Assembly (NCBI GenBank): GCA_051275005.1
Contig: JBNMOP010000079.1
Coordinates: 1 to 13,410 of the forward strand
Source of the DNA: Eutrophobius sp051275005
GTDB taxonomy: Bacteria; Pseudomonadota; Gammaproteobacteria; Eutrophobiales; Eutrophobiaceae
Direction: 5' to 3'
DNA length: 13,410 bases
The notes below the pieces were generated by a model. It saw nothing but the letters and a program-made list of their open reading frames with translations. It made no database searches and was not told where the DNA came from. The position numbers and the translations under genes are program-made. Positions 1 to 7,868 of the stretch are shown here, piece by piece. Each line of letters starts with the position of its first letter. The stretch's first letter is position 1.

Positions 1-463
1 TCGGGGAGAGGAAGTAGCGACTGGCGTAAACAGCAGTTATAACCTATCAGGCAGACTTGATGGATTGTTTGTTATTAGTGCCACTCCGGCCCAGGGAAAA
101 TCTATAGATGAACTGGAGCAGGCAATTAGGATGCAAATCGATGAATTGAAAAACAGTAAAGTTGCAGAAGAAGAGTTGCAAAGAGTGAAAGCACAGGTAG
201 TCTCAAGCGATGTATATGAAAAAGATTCTGCGTTCTATCAGGGCATGGTGCTTGGTACTTTTGAAACGGTTGGTTTGGGATGGGAATATGCGGAAGAATA
301 TGTAGAGCAGATATCTGCTATTACGGCAGAACAGGTACAGGAAGTTACAAAAAAGTATCTTAACGATAATGTGGCGACCATTGCAGTGTTAGAACCAATG
401 TCCATGGACAGAGATTCAGCTGGGCAGGGAGCTGCTTTACCAGGAGCGAACACCAATGAATAA
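1..463 (+). CDS. M16 family zinc peptidase, C-terminal part (5' end outside window)
   Basis: The reading frame is open from base 2 to the TAA at 461-463, about 153 residues, so this is the tail of a longer protein. A TTG at 65 could be taken as a start, but the frame runs on upstream and the translated part is only the last half-domain of an M16 (pitrilysin/processing peptidase) fold. Visible family features are the RLDGLFVISATP strand, the helix ELEQAIRMQIDELKNSKVAEEEL, and the closing segment ISAITAEQVQEVTKKYL. The zinc motif HxxEH would lie in the missing N-terminal half. The stop overlaps the start of the next gene, also M16, so the two are co-translated and probably form a heterodimer in the periplasm. 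In known bacterial pairs the upstream subunit usually carries the zinc site; that cannot be checked here. Family call is firm, catalytic status unknown. Confidence 0.85.
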   Translation, partial: RGEEVATGVNSSYNLSGRLDGLFVISATPAQGKSIDELEQAIRMQIDELKNSKVAEEELQRVKAQVVSSDVYEKDSAFYQGMVLGTFETVGLGWEYAEEYVEQISAITAEQVQEVTKKYLNDNVATIAVLEPMSMDRDSAGQGAALPGANTNE

Positions 464-1760
464 GGTTCTGACACTCTTACTGCTGATTTCATTTAATGCA
501 ACGGCTGCGCCGGAAATTCAACACTGGCAAACTTCAAAAGGCATCGATGTTTACTTTGTAGAGTCGCACCAATTACCAATGATAGATTTACAGCTTGTTT
601 TTGATGCTGGAAGTGTCAGAGATCCGATTAATAAAAGAGGGTTGTCGCAGATAACAAATAGTTTGTTGAGCCAATCCGCCGATGGTTTGAATGCTGATCA
701 GATTAGTTTTGAGTTTGAGCGACTGGGCGCAGAGTTTGGTACGTCAGGGGGATATGATTCAGCAGGTATTTCGTTACGAAGTTTGTCAGATGCCGTATTG
801 TTAGATCCAGCGTTGACAAATTTACGTCGTGTAATTTCCTTTCCAGATTTTCCTGCAGAAATATTGGAGCGGGAAAGAAATCAAGTACTGGTTGGCATAC
901 AAAGAAAGCAACAGTCGCCCAGGTCAATATCATCGGAAAGATTTTATGAAGCTATTTATCAAGGGCACCCCTATGCATACCCCAACGAAGGGACGGCAGT
1001 GTCACTTGCCGGTATTACTACAGATGATCTTAAGATGTTTCATGCCGAGTATTACACTTCTGACAACGTCATGATTTCGATCGTAGGGGATTTAGATCGA
1101 GCGAGAGCAGAAAGTCTTGCTGAGACTATTACAAAAGATTTAAAAAAAGGAAAACAACCTGAAGTGTTTCCTCAGGTCAGCTCGCTGATAAAAGAGCAAT
1201 TAATTAAGGTATTTCATCCTTCAACACAGGTGCATATTTTAATTGGTCAACCAGGCATGAAGTATGGCGATGCAGATTATTTCCCTTTGTATGTAGGTAA
1301 TCACATCCTTGGAGGCGGAGGCTTGGTGTCTCGACTGTTTGAAGAAATCCGTGAAAAAAGGGGCTTGTCCTATGGTGCGAGTAGTTATTTTTCGCCACGC
1401 CGTGAGCTTGGACCTTTCTTGTCGAGTATTTCCACTCGTCAGGATCAGGCAGATGAGGCGTTGTCTGTATTACGAGAAACAATATCTGAATATATTCAAA
1501 ATGGACCAAGTGATGCTGAATTAAAGGCAGCGAAAAAAAATATTACGGGAGGGTTCCCCTTACGAATAAGTAGTAACAGAAAGATATCTGGATATGTATC
1601 TGTGATCGGCTTTTATGGGTTGCCGTTAGACTATTTAGACAAATTTAATGAAAAAATTAATGCAGTCACTATTGATGAAATTAATGACGCTTTTAAGCGG
1701 CGTATTGATGTCAATAAGTTTGTAACTGTATTAGTGGGTCCCGTTGAGGATGATAAATGA
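456..1760 (+). CDS. M16 family peptidase-like subunit, lacking zinc-binding motif
   Basis: A 434-residue protein with a signal peptide (hydrophobic core residues 4-13, likely cleavage around A17-A18) and two M16 half-domains. Where an active M16 enzyme has the HxxEH zinc motif, this one reads KRGLSQITNSLLSQ (about residues 64-77), with no His or Glu ligands. The C-terminal half keeps the glycine-rich loop and the Arg/Tyr substrate-binding motif: GGGG at 286-289, then R299, R302 and Y306. This is the known pattern of the non-catalytic partner in heterodimeric M16 peptidases, where the zinc subunit cuts and the R/Y subunit helps hold the peptide. The ATG overlaps the stop of the upstream M16 gene by 8 bases, and an AGGAG ribosome-binding site lies at 442-446 inside that gene, which supports co-translation. 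Substrate is unknown; periplasmic location is inferred from the signal peptide. Confidence 0.9.
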   Translation: MNKVLTLLLLISFNATAAPEIQHWQTSKGIDVYFVESHQLPMIDLQLVFDAGSVRDPINKRGLSQITNSLLSQSADGLNADQISFEFERLGAEFGTSGGYDSAGISLRSLSDAVLLDPALTNLRRVISFPDFPAEILERERNQVLVGIQRKQQSPRSISSERFYEAIYQGHPYAYPNEGTAVSLAGITTDDLKMFHAEYYTSDNVMISIVGDLDRARAESLAETITKDLKKGKQPEVFPQVSSLIKEQLIKVFHPSTQVHILIGQPGMKYGDADYFPLYVGNHILGGGGLVSRLFEEIREKRGLSYGASSYFSPRRELGPFLSSISTRQDQADEALSVLRETISEYIQNGPSDAELKAAKKNITGGFPLRISSNRKISGYVSVIGFYGLPLDYLDKFNEKINAVTIDEINDAFKRRIDVNKFVTVLVGPVEDDK

Positions 1761-1787
1761 AAATCATAAATTGCAGCCTTTTTTAAT

Positions 1788-2333
1788 GTGCCGGGAAAGT
1801 TAAGAATAATTGGCGGTAAATGGCGGAGTCGTAAAATTGATGTCATTAATGTTACAGGTCTTAGGCCTACGCCTGACAGAGTAAGAGAAACTCTTTTCAA
1901 TTGGCTTCAGCCCTATATCTCAGGCGCTCATTGTCTGGACTTATATGCCGGAACTGGCATACTTGGCTTTGAGGCATTATCTCGTGGTGCTGCCTCTGTT
2001 GTAATGGTAGAACATAATAAAAATTTGGCTCGTCAGCTTGAGAATCAAGCCCTAAATCTCGAGGCAAATAAGTATAAGATATTTTGCACTGAAGTCTCAG
2101 ATTGGCTCAACAATTGTCATGATGCCTTTGATATCATTTTTCTTGATCCTCCCTATAAAGCTAATCTGGCAGGAAATAATATCAAGCAGTTGTTAAACTG
2201 CGGTTGTATGAAGCAAGGAACACAAATCTATTTTGAATCTGACAATGTGCTGGAAGAAGTTGATCCTAGTTTACAGTTGATAAAATCAGGCAAAGCGGGT
2301 TTGGTTCAATATCGCCTCTTTAGTTATGCATAG
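1788..2333 (+). CDS. rsmD: 16S rRNA (guanine(966)-N(2))-methyltransferase RsmD
   Basis: A 181-residue SAM-dependent methyltransferase, close to the usual length of the family. RsmD methylates N2 of G966 in 16S rRNA during assembly of the small subunit. The N-terminus has the family signature IIGGKWRSRKI and the conserved LRPTPDRVRETLFNWL (about residues 25-40). The SAM-binding loop is DLYAGTG at 51-57, followed by LGFEALSRGA, and the catalytic DPPY motif is at 120-123. The start is GTG at 1788: an in-frame stop lies at 1767-1769 and no ATG is available between. No clear Shine-Dalgarno sequence precedes it; only 27 bases separate it from the M16 gene, so translational coupling or weak initiation is likely. 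It lies 9 bases upstream of coaD, a common pairing. Confidence 0.95.
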   Translation: MPGKLRIIGGKWRSRKIDVINVTGLRPTPDRVRETLFNWLQPYISGAHCLDLYAGTGILGFEALSRGAASVVMVEHNKNLARQLENQALNLEANKYKIFCTEVSDWLNNCHDAFDIIFLDPPYKANLAGNNIKQLLNCGCMKQGTQIYFESDNVLEEVDPSLQLIKSGKAGLVQYRLFSYA

Positions 2334-2342
2334 AGAAAATTA

Positions 2343-2825
2343 ATGAAAATAACCGCAATATATCCAGGTACGTTTGATCCAATAACTAATGGTCATTCGG
2401 ATATTGTCTTACGCGCCACACGTTTGTTTGATCATGTAATCATTGGTGTGGCAGTAAGCACAAGCAAGAAGACAGTTTTCTCTCCCGACGAAAGGGTAGA
2501 AATGGCGACTACCGTATTAAAAGATATTAAAAACACCGAGGTTCGTCGTTTCGATGGTCTGGTGACCGCTTACGCACGAGAAATGCAGGCAAAGGTAATA
2601 ATCCGTGGGTTGCGGGCGGTATCAGATTTTGAATATGAATTTCAAATGGCAGGTATGAACAGACGGTTAAATGAAAAAATTGAAACCGTTTTTCTTACGC
2701 CTGCTGATCATTTTAGTTATATCTCCTCAAGTCTGGTAAGGGAGGTTGCGTCATTGGGCGGTGATGTTAGCCCGTTTGTTCATAATGACGTAATGAATGC
2801 GCTAAAATCTAGATTGTCGGATTAA
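2343..2825 (+). CDS. coaD: Phosphopantetheine adenylyltransferase CoaD
   Basis: A 160-residue cytosolic nucleotidyltransferase of the usual length. It joins ATP and 4'-phosphopantetheine to give dephospho-CoA, the fourth step of coenzyme A synthesis. The sequence begins with the family hallmark YPGTFDPITNGH (residues 7-18), which contains the TxGH ATP-binding motif ending at H18. RGLRAVSDFEYE (about residue 90) and the ISSSLVRE segment, the equivalent of the ISSTxxR motif, are both present. The ATG at 2343 is preceded by AGAGAA at 2333-2338, a moderate ribosome-binding site. It sits directly behind rsmD. In many relatives a small ferredoxin gene follows coaD; none is seen here. Confidence 0.97.
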   Translation: MKITAIYPGTFDPITNGHSDIVLRATRLFDHVIIGVAVSTSKKTVFSPDERVEMATTVLKDIKNTEVRRFDGLVTAYAREMQAKVIIRGLRAVSDFEYEFQMAGMNRRLNEKIETVFLTPADHFSYISSSLVREVASLGGDVSPFVHNDVMNALKSRLSD

Positions 2826-3130
2826 ATGTGTCTAGGCGGGATACTTTTGGAGCTATAATTACAGCAAGCGTGTAATTTATAGTAATGTTTGTGTGCCGAC
2901 ATGCCTAAATGATGCGATTTTTTTGGCGAATACCAATTTTTAATAAATGCTTGGCCTTGTACAACATGTATCGGCATTATGAGGAACAGTGCGTAAAAAA
3001 TTGCTAGTTGAATTTATACCATGCGATTAAGAATATATTGAAACACACAAAGAGCTGTAAGATAAATATTTGCGAAAATTCAGTTGAAAGTGATCTTAAA
3101 TATGAACTTATACGATAGCGCAACTAGAAT
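2826..3130. other. 305-bp AT-rich intergenic region between coaD and ggt
   Basis: No convincing gene lies here. The region holds an imperfect AT-rich hairpin (2853-2882), a doubtful 32-codon open frame (2909-3007), and the presumed ggt promoter. The best promoter-like match near ggt is TTGAAA at 3084-3089 with TATACG at 3109-3114, but the 19-base spacing is long and the -10 poor, so I do not call it as a separate feature. No Shine-Dalgarno sequence is evident before the ggt ATG. I looked for the ferredoxin that often follows coaD and saw no CxxCxxC coding pattern. Confidence 0.5.
2853..2882 (+). terminator. AT-rich hairpin after coaD, possible terminator
   Basis: CTATAATTACA (2853-2863) pairs with TGTAATTTATAG (2871-2882): eleven base pairs with one bulged base, closing a 7-base loop (GCAAGCG). 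It starts 28 bases after the coaD stop, where a terminator is expected. However the stem is mostly A:T and no T-run follows, so it is not a textbook intrinsic terminator. It could be a weak terminator, an mRNA 3'-end stabiliser or a protein-binding palindrome. Confidence 0.3.
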
Positions 3131-4819
3131 ATGATTCAAATCAGGCCCTCATTATTCATTTTGTTGTTGACCTCTTGTGTGTGTAGCTATGCAGATGGGC
3201 CGCCTTCTGCCGCCGTTTCTAGTGCAAACCCATTAGCTACCAAAGCAGGTGAAACAATATTACAACAAGGTGGTAACGCATTTGATGCTGCAGTGGCAGT
3301 TAGCGCAGCATTAGCTGTAGTAGAACCGTCAGGCTCAGGTCTCGGTGGTGGCGGTTTTTGGTTGTTACATAGAGAAAGTGACGGCAAGCAAGTTATGATT
3401 GATGGCAGGGAAAAGGCGCCAGAGTTTGCGCATAAAAGGATGTATTTGGATGAAAAAGATAACGTTCGCGCAAGGGCGTCAGTTGATGGGCCCCTGGCAG
3501 GTGGAATACCTGGCATTCCCGCTGGAATCGTATATTTAGCATTAAATTATGGTCGATTACCGTTAGCAATTTCAATGGCTCCTGCAATCCAGTATGCAGA
3601 AAAGGGGTTTGAAATTTCCCCTGGCTTACAAAGACATATTAGCAACAAGGTTAGTTTGCTGATGAAATACCCATCTAGTGCTGAAACATTTCTAATTGAT
3701 AATAAAGCCCCGCCCGCAGGCCACGTATTGATACAGAAAGACCTGGCTATTACCTTGCGTTCCATCGCAAATAATGGGGTTGCCGGATTCTATCAGGGAG
3801 AAACGGCTCGTAAGCTGGTTCAAGGGATGAAACAACACGGCGGTATTTGGAGTTTGAAGGATCTGGAGCAATATGTTGTGCTTGAAAGAAGACCAACTAC
3901 AATCAGCTATAAAAATATCAAAGTAATTACTGCATCACTTCCCTCATCGGGGGGTATTGTCTTGGGACAAATATTAAAAATGTTGGAATATTTTGATCTT
4001 GTCGCAATGGATCGGGTAACTAGGGCCCATCATATAATTGAAGCAATGCGCAGAGCATATAGGGATCGTTCTGTATTTCTTGCTGACCCTGATTATGTGG
4101 ATGTGCCGATAGAACGATTACTGGATTCTGATTATATTGAAGGACTTGCATTAACGATTGATCCGATGTCTGCAACACCTAGTGAAGAACTTAGCGATAC
4201 ACCAGGACCGGTACAAAGCGGGACATCAACAACTCACTTTTCTATTATAGATACTGATGGCAACCGGGTTGCTGGTACTTTAACCATAAATAGTTTCATG
4301 GGATCCGGTTTTGTTATTCCTGGCACAGGGGTATTACTAAATAACGAGATGAATGATTTTGTGATACAACCTGCTCATGAAAGAGATAATGACGTTAATG
4401 GAATTGAGCCCAATCTGATTGAACCTGGCAAAAGGCCGCTATCAAGTATGTCGCCTACATTTTTAGAATCAGATGAACGGATAGCGATATTAGGAACGCC
4501 CGGAGGCACGAGGATTATATCAATGGTTTTGCTGGGTATATTGGACTTTGCAGATGGGCAATTACCAGAGTCCTGGATTGATCTGCCACGATTTCATCAC
4601 CAATACAAACCAGACCGTGTAACATTTGAAGAAAATGCATTTAATGAGCAGGAACAGCAAGGTTTACTAGCGAGGGGGCATAATCTTCGGGTTTCCCGCA
4701 GACTCTACGGCAATATGCAGGCAATAATGTGGGACAAGCGAACAAACTATGTTTACGCTGCGTCTGATAAAAGAGGTGAAGGTAGCGCCACGATTATCCA
4801 TCCAGAAATAAATCCTTAA
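3131..4819 (+). CDS. ggt: Gamma-glutamyltransferase (glutathione hydrolase) precursor
   Basis: A 562-residue N-terminal-nucleophile enzyme, the normal size of the family. GGT cleaves the gamma-glutamyl bond of glutathione and related compounds and may transfer the glutamyl group to amino acids or peptides, usually in the periplasm. The precursor cuts itself before a Thr; here that is T367 in TSTTHFSI, giving an alpha chain of about 345 residues and a beta chain of 196. Also present are R93 in DGREKAP (equivalent to the substrate-binding Arg of E. coli GGT), PLSSM at 436-440, the oxyanion-side GTPGG at 455-459, and a loop between the NDF and PLSSM motifs as long as in E. coli, so the lid loop appears retained. 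The N-terminus is an export signal (core residues 8-13). L13-T14-S15-C16 fits a lipobox, and S19-Y20-A21 fits a signal peptidase I site, so anchored and soluble forms are both possible. The stop overlaps mutM convergently. Confidence 0.95.
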   Translation: MIQIRPSLFILLLTSCVCSYADGPPSAAVSSANPLATKAGETILQQGGNAFDAAVAVSAALAVVEPSGSGLGGGGFWLLHRESDGKQVMIDGREKAPEFAHKRMYLDEKDNVRARASVDGPLAGGIPGIPAGIVYLALNYGRLPLAISMAPAIQYAEKGFEISPGLQRHISNKVSLLMKYPSSAETFLIDNKAPPAGHVLIQKDLAITLRSIANNGVAGFYQGETARKLVQGMKQHGGIWSLKDLEQYVVLERRPTTISYKNIKVITASLPSSGGIVLGQILKMLEYFDLVAMDRVTRAHHIIEAMRRAYRDRSVFLADPDYVDVPIERLLDSDYIEGLALTIDPMSATPSEELSDTPGPVQSGTSTTHFSIIDTDGNRVAGTLTINSFMGSGFVIPGTGVLLNNEMNDFVIQPAHERDNDVNGIEPNLIEPGKRPLSSMSPTFLESDERIAILGTPGGTRIISMVLLGILDFADGQLPESWIDLPRFHHQYKPDRVTFEENAFNEQEQQGLLARGHNLRVSRRLYGNMQAIMWDKRTNYVYAASDKRGEGSATIIHPEINP

Positions 4820-5631
4820 TGTTGGCAAGAAGTACAATAAAAAGTTGAACGTTGGTTTATAAATTTTGCCCATAAAGGTTTCTTGCAAAATTTACACGGT
4901 AACCCTTCTCTACCATACACAGATAGCTCTTGTTGGAAATATCCAGGATTGCCGTTACTGTTGACGAAGTCACGTAGCGAAGTACCGCCTTTTTTTATTG
5001 CTTTATTAAGAATGTTTTTAATAGATTTTGCTAATTTTTCACATCGCCTGTGCGAGAGTCTTCCTGCTCCTGAACTAGGTCTAATTCCACTATTAAATAA
5101 GGCTTCATTTGCATAGATATTGCCAACGCCTGCTACATTTCGACCATCCATAATAAATGTTTTGATAGATTGAGTTTTCCCGCGAGATATTGAGTAGAGA
5201 TAATCTCGAGAAAAATCATTTGAGAGTGGTTCAGGGCCAAGGTTTTTTAGCAACTTATGGTTAGCCGGGGCATCTGTAGTCCAGTGTATGGATCCAAACC
5301 TGCGAGGATCTTTGTATCGCAATACATTTCCAGTATCAAAAAAAATATCAATATGGTCATGTTTTTCAGGTAGGACTGATTTATGTACGATGCGTAAACT
5401 TCCAGACATGCCTAAATGAATTATGAGCCAACCAACATCAAATTGAACAAGAATGTACTTGCCCCTGCGGTGTACAGATGTTGCAGACATTCCAGGTAAT
5501 AACATTCCAATTTTTTTGGGAACAGGCCATCGTAGCTTATGATTTCGTATTTCTACCTTGTCAACGCTAGCACCAATAATATGCGGTGAGATTCCTCGAC
5601 AAGTAGTCTCAACCTCAGGAAGTTCAGGCAT
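4816..5631 (-). CDS. mutM: Formamidopyrimidine-DNA glycosylase (Fpg)
   Basis: A 271-residue base-excision repair enzyme of standard length. It removes oxidised purines such as 8-oxoguanine and nicks the abasic site. The start is fixed by the obligatory MPELPEVET: after Met removal the N-terminal Pro is the catalytic amine and the next residue, E3, is the acid. K58 in HRRGKYI, the IHLGMSG strand, GVGNIYANEALF in the helix-two-turn-helix, and a C-terminal zinc finger with C246, C249, C266 and C269 are all present. It is the last gene of a minus-strand run: only 6 bases separate it from the DUF4340 gene, with no good ribosome-binding site of its own, so expression is probably tied to the ABC cassette unless an internal promoter exists. 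Its last 4 bases overlap the end of convergent ggt. Confidence 0.98.
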   Translation of the reverse strand: MPELPEVETTCRGISPHIIGASVDKVEIRNHKLRWPVPKKIGMLLPGMSATSVHRRGKYILVQFDVGWLIIHLGMSGSLRIVHKSVLPEKHDHIDIFFDTGNVLRYKDPRRFGSIHWTTDAPANHKLLKNLGPEPLSNDFSRDYLYSISRGKTQSIKTFIMDGRNVAGVGNIYANEALFNSGIRPSSGAGRLSHRRCEKLAKSIKNILNKAIKKGGTSLRDFVNSNGNPGYFQQELSVYGREGLPCKFCKKPLWAKFINQRSTFYCTSCQH

Positions 5632-5637
5632 AAGTCA

Positions 5638-6483
5638 TTAGCAACCAGTAATTGGAATGCCGAGATTTTCGAAGGTTTTTGGTAAGAACCAATAATCTAA
5701 ATCGACATTATTAAGTGACATAATTAACTCTGATTCAGCCTTTTTTAATTCAATGTCCATCATGGGGCCTTCATTAAATGACAAAAATATTTTTCCTAAA
5801 GTATTACGAGTCGTTGGTTTAGTAACTCGATTCGCTTCAAGATTTAACCACGCCTTGTTCATGTTAAATATTTTATCATTAGACATACTGATATCCCCCG
5901 CGGTTTGTTGCCAATGTCCATTATCTTTTTGTAAAATCATTTCACCACATTGGATGCGTATTATAGCATCTGCATTTGTTAACATGAGCGTACTGATAAA
6001 AAATTCTGCAGGTTGAATCAGTTGATGAAAAAGATTGTCTTCGATTACAAAAACAGTTTCACCGTGCTGTATAAATCTACCTTGCTCCAGGGGATTAATA
6101 TCGCCGAAGTAAATTATATTGTCGTCAAGACTTAATGTAACGATAGCCTGATCAAGTCCATACTTTGATAGTTCAGGCTGAGTTACTTTGAATTGAGTAT
6201 AAACATGCTCTCTTAATAATTTAAATATTGATGATATTCGGAATCTATTCGCAGGCGCTGGTACTGGATCAGTAAGATACCAATCAGAACCAGACTTACT
6301 CAATTGAATTGTTTCTTTATTGGCTCGATTAATTTGAATGCTTGTAATCTCAGCAGGGTCAATTAGTTGAAGACTGTCCTGATTAGGAGATAAGTTATTT
6401 TCCGGTTTGCTTAATATCAGGTAGCGTGTCATAGAAATGACAGTTATGAGCAGAAGTATATTTATTAGTATTCTAAATTTCAC
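5638..6483 (-). CDS. DUF4340 domain-containing membrane-anchored protein
   Basis: A 281-residue protein starting with GTG at 6483-6481, 7 bases after the GldG-like gene. Residues about 5-24 form a single hydrophobic segment (ILINILLLITVISM), so the bulk is anchored in the inner membrane and faces the periplasm. The rest is the beta-rich DUF4340 fold: the repeated pattern of a strand with INRANKETIQLSKSGSDWYL followed by DPVPAPANRFRISSIFKLL is typical. DUF4340 proteins are regularly encoded beside GldG/GldF-type ABC exporters, and that is the case here, but their function is not known. The C-terminus is short and ends ITGC. The domain call rests on pattern and context, and is moderately firm. 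Confidence 0.8.
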   Translation of the reverse strand: MKFRILINILLLITVISMTRYLILSKPENNLSPNQDSLQLIDPAEITSIQINRANKETIQLSKSGSDWYLTDPVPAPANRFRISSIFKLLREHVYTQFKVTQPELSKYGLDQAIVTLSLDDNIIYFGDINPLEQGRFIQHGETVFVIEDNLFHQLIQPAEFFISTLMLTNADAIIRIQCGEMILQKDNGHWQQTAGDISMSNDKIFNMNKAWLNLEANRVTKPTTRNTLGKIFLSFNEGPMMDIELKKAESELIMSLNNVDLDYWFLPKTFENLGIPITGC

Positions 6484-6490
6484 TTACTAA

Positions 6491-7864
6491 TCAGGCGCGC
6501 CTTCGCTTCCATTCAGAATATATGCCTATACATATGAAGAAAAGTGGAAGGAAAATCAGTAATAATATTCCAATGCTGCCAATCATCACAGAGGTGATAG
6601 TTAATTGTGTATCAGTCGCTGAACGTACCGGGATATCAACCAGATTTTCATCCTGGCTTAACCATTCAACAATACGAACTCCAAGATCGAGGTTTCCTGA
6701 ATTTGCTATATATGTATTAGACAAGAAATCTCCATCACCAATTACAATTATTTTTTGTTCTTTCCCTGCTGTAGTATTGTTACCAGATATTTCTATTTGT
6801 CGACTAAAAGCCTGACCGATTGACAATGGACCTTGTAGATCTGTGTCTGGATTAAACTCTACTTCTCCCTCTAACGAGCCTGATTCCAGCCAGGTGTGAT
6901 CGGCCGTCATTAATAGTGGCATGGTTGACCAAGTCTGACTATCAGTAGGAATAATAACAGCAGCTTTTGGAAATAAAGTGGTAAATTTGAATCCATCAAC
7001 AACGGGGTGAGTTCCATAGAGGCTTGTAGTAATCATAGTAATCGTTGGATCATTAACCCCAATAAATTGCCCTGCAATATCTATGGCCGTGCCATCGGCT
7101 ATTTTGAAGTCAAGATGTTCGCTTATTTCTGTTAACTGAGTATTGTCTCCAGGGTCATGTAACCATAGTAAATTTCCACCACGACGCAGATAATCCAATA
7201 TTATTTTTGTCTCCCCAGCGAGTAAAGGCAGCTGTGATCCAGTCAAGACAAGAATTGACGTGTTATCGGGTATCGTCCGAATTTCAACCAGATTAAGAGG
7301 TTGAATCTTATATCCTCTATTAATTAAGTGTTGGCCAAACTCTCCCAGGTCATGATTAGCCTGACCGATTAAGTTTCGTTCGCCATGTCCAGTAATATAG
7401 GCTATCCATTGCTCATGCTCGCGTGATAACCGGATTAGTGAATTTATAATGGTGTTTTCATTAGCAGTACGAACATTTTCTGTTCTTCCTTGATATTCAA
7501 ATATTAGTTCTCCATTTATTTGTATGCCCAAATTTCTGACAAGATCTGGTGTGCTGTCAGGATTTATAAATGATAGTGTTATATCAGGTTTAATAGCCTG
7601 ATATTTAGCAACGTAGCGACGTACGGCATCTCTTAAATTTAAATCGTCTCTGGCATAGGCGGTGATATTTATCGGATCGATTATTTGATTCAGAATTTGA
7701 ATGCTTGTATCCGAGAGGGAATGTCTGCTCTCCCTGGTCCAGTCAAATTCCATGGAAAACCGAGTGTTAGCCCATGACAGAACCAAGGCAAAAGCCAGCA
7801 ATAAAACCAGTGTTGCCAGACTATTTATTTTAATTAAAATATGACTATCTTTATTTTTTGACAT
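6491..7864 (-). CDS. GldG-like ABC transporter auxiliary protein
   Basis: A 457-residue protein from the ATG at 7864-7862 (MSKNKDSHIL), my preferred start because it lies 4 bases after the permease stop. An ATG at 7909 would add 15 residues (MYGGWIQC...) that overlap the permease gene by 41 bases and do not look like a family N-terminus. There is a membrane segment at about 13-32, a large periplasmic region and a second membrane segment at about 426-448, followed by the basic tail EWKRRRA. The extracytoplasmic part shows the family motif TGHGE (158-162) and the segment ILVLTGSQLPLLAGETKIIL followed by LDYLRRGGNLLWLHDPG, as in GldG and the ABC-transporter auxiliary domain (PF09822 type). In Flavobacterium, GldG works with GldA and GldF and is needed for gliding; in gammaproteobacteria the role is unknown. 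It is encoded between the permease and the DUF4340 gene. Confidence 0.85.
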   Translation of the reverse strand: MSKNKDSHILIKINSLATLVLLLAFALVLSWANTRFSMEFDWTRESRHSLSDTSIQILNQIIDPINITAYARDDLNLRDAVRRYVAKYQAIKPDITLSFINPDSTPDLVRNLGIQINGELIFEYQGRTENVRTANENTIINSLIRLSREHEQWIAYITGHGERNLIGQANHDLGEFGQHLINRGYKIQPLNLVEIRTIPDNTSILVLTGSQLPLLAGETKIILDYLRRGGNLLWLHDPGDNTQLTEISEHLDFKIADGTAIDIAGQFIGVNDPTITMITTSLYGTHPVVDGFKFTTLFPKAAVIIPTDSQTWSTMPLLMTADHTWLESGSLEGEVEFNPDTDLQGPLSIGQAFSRQIEISGNNTTAGKEQKIIVIGDGDFLSNTYIANSGNLDLGVRIVEWLSQDENLVDIPVRSATDTQLTITSVMIGSIGILLLIFLPLFFICIGIYSEWKRRRA

Positions 7865-7868
7865 TTTG

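Noticed and set aside
2898..2912. Fifteen-base sequence GACATGCCTAAATGA shared with the mutM coding region (5405-5419)
   Set aside because: It looked like a relic of the mutM IHLGMSG motif, but neighbouring bases show no similarity, and one shared 15-mer in a window this size has a rough chance probability of 10-20%.
2898..3116. Promoter-like pairs before ggt (TTGAAT at 3008 and TTGAAA at 3084)
   Set aside because: Either the spacing is off (19-21 bases) or the -10 matches only three of six bases, so none stands out from AT-rich background.
2826..3130. Ferredoxin gene expected after coaD
   Set aside because: No frame of about 80 codons and no CxxCxxC pattern on either strand.
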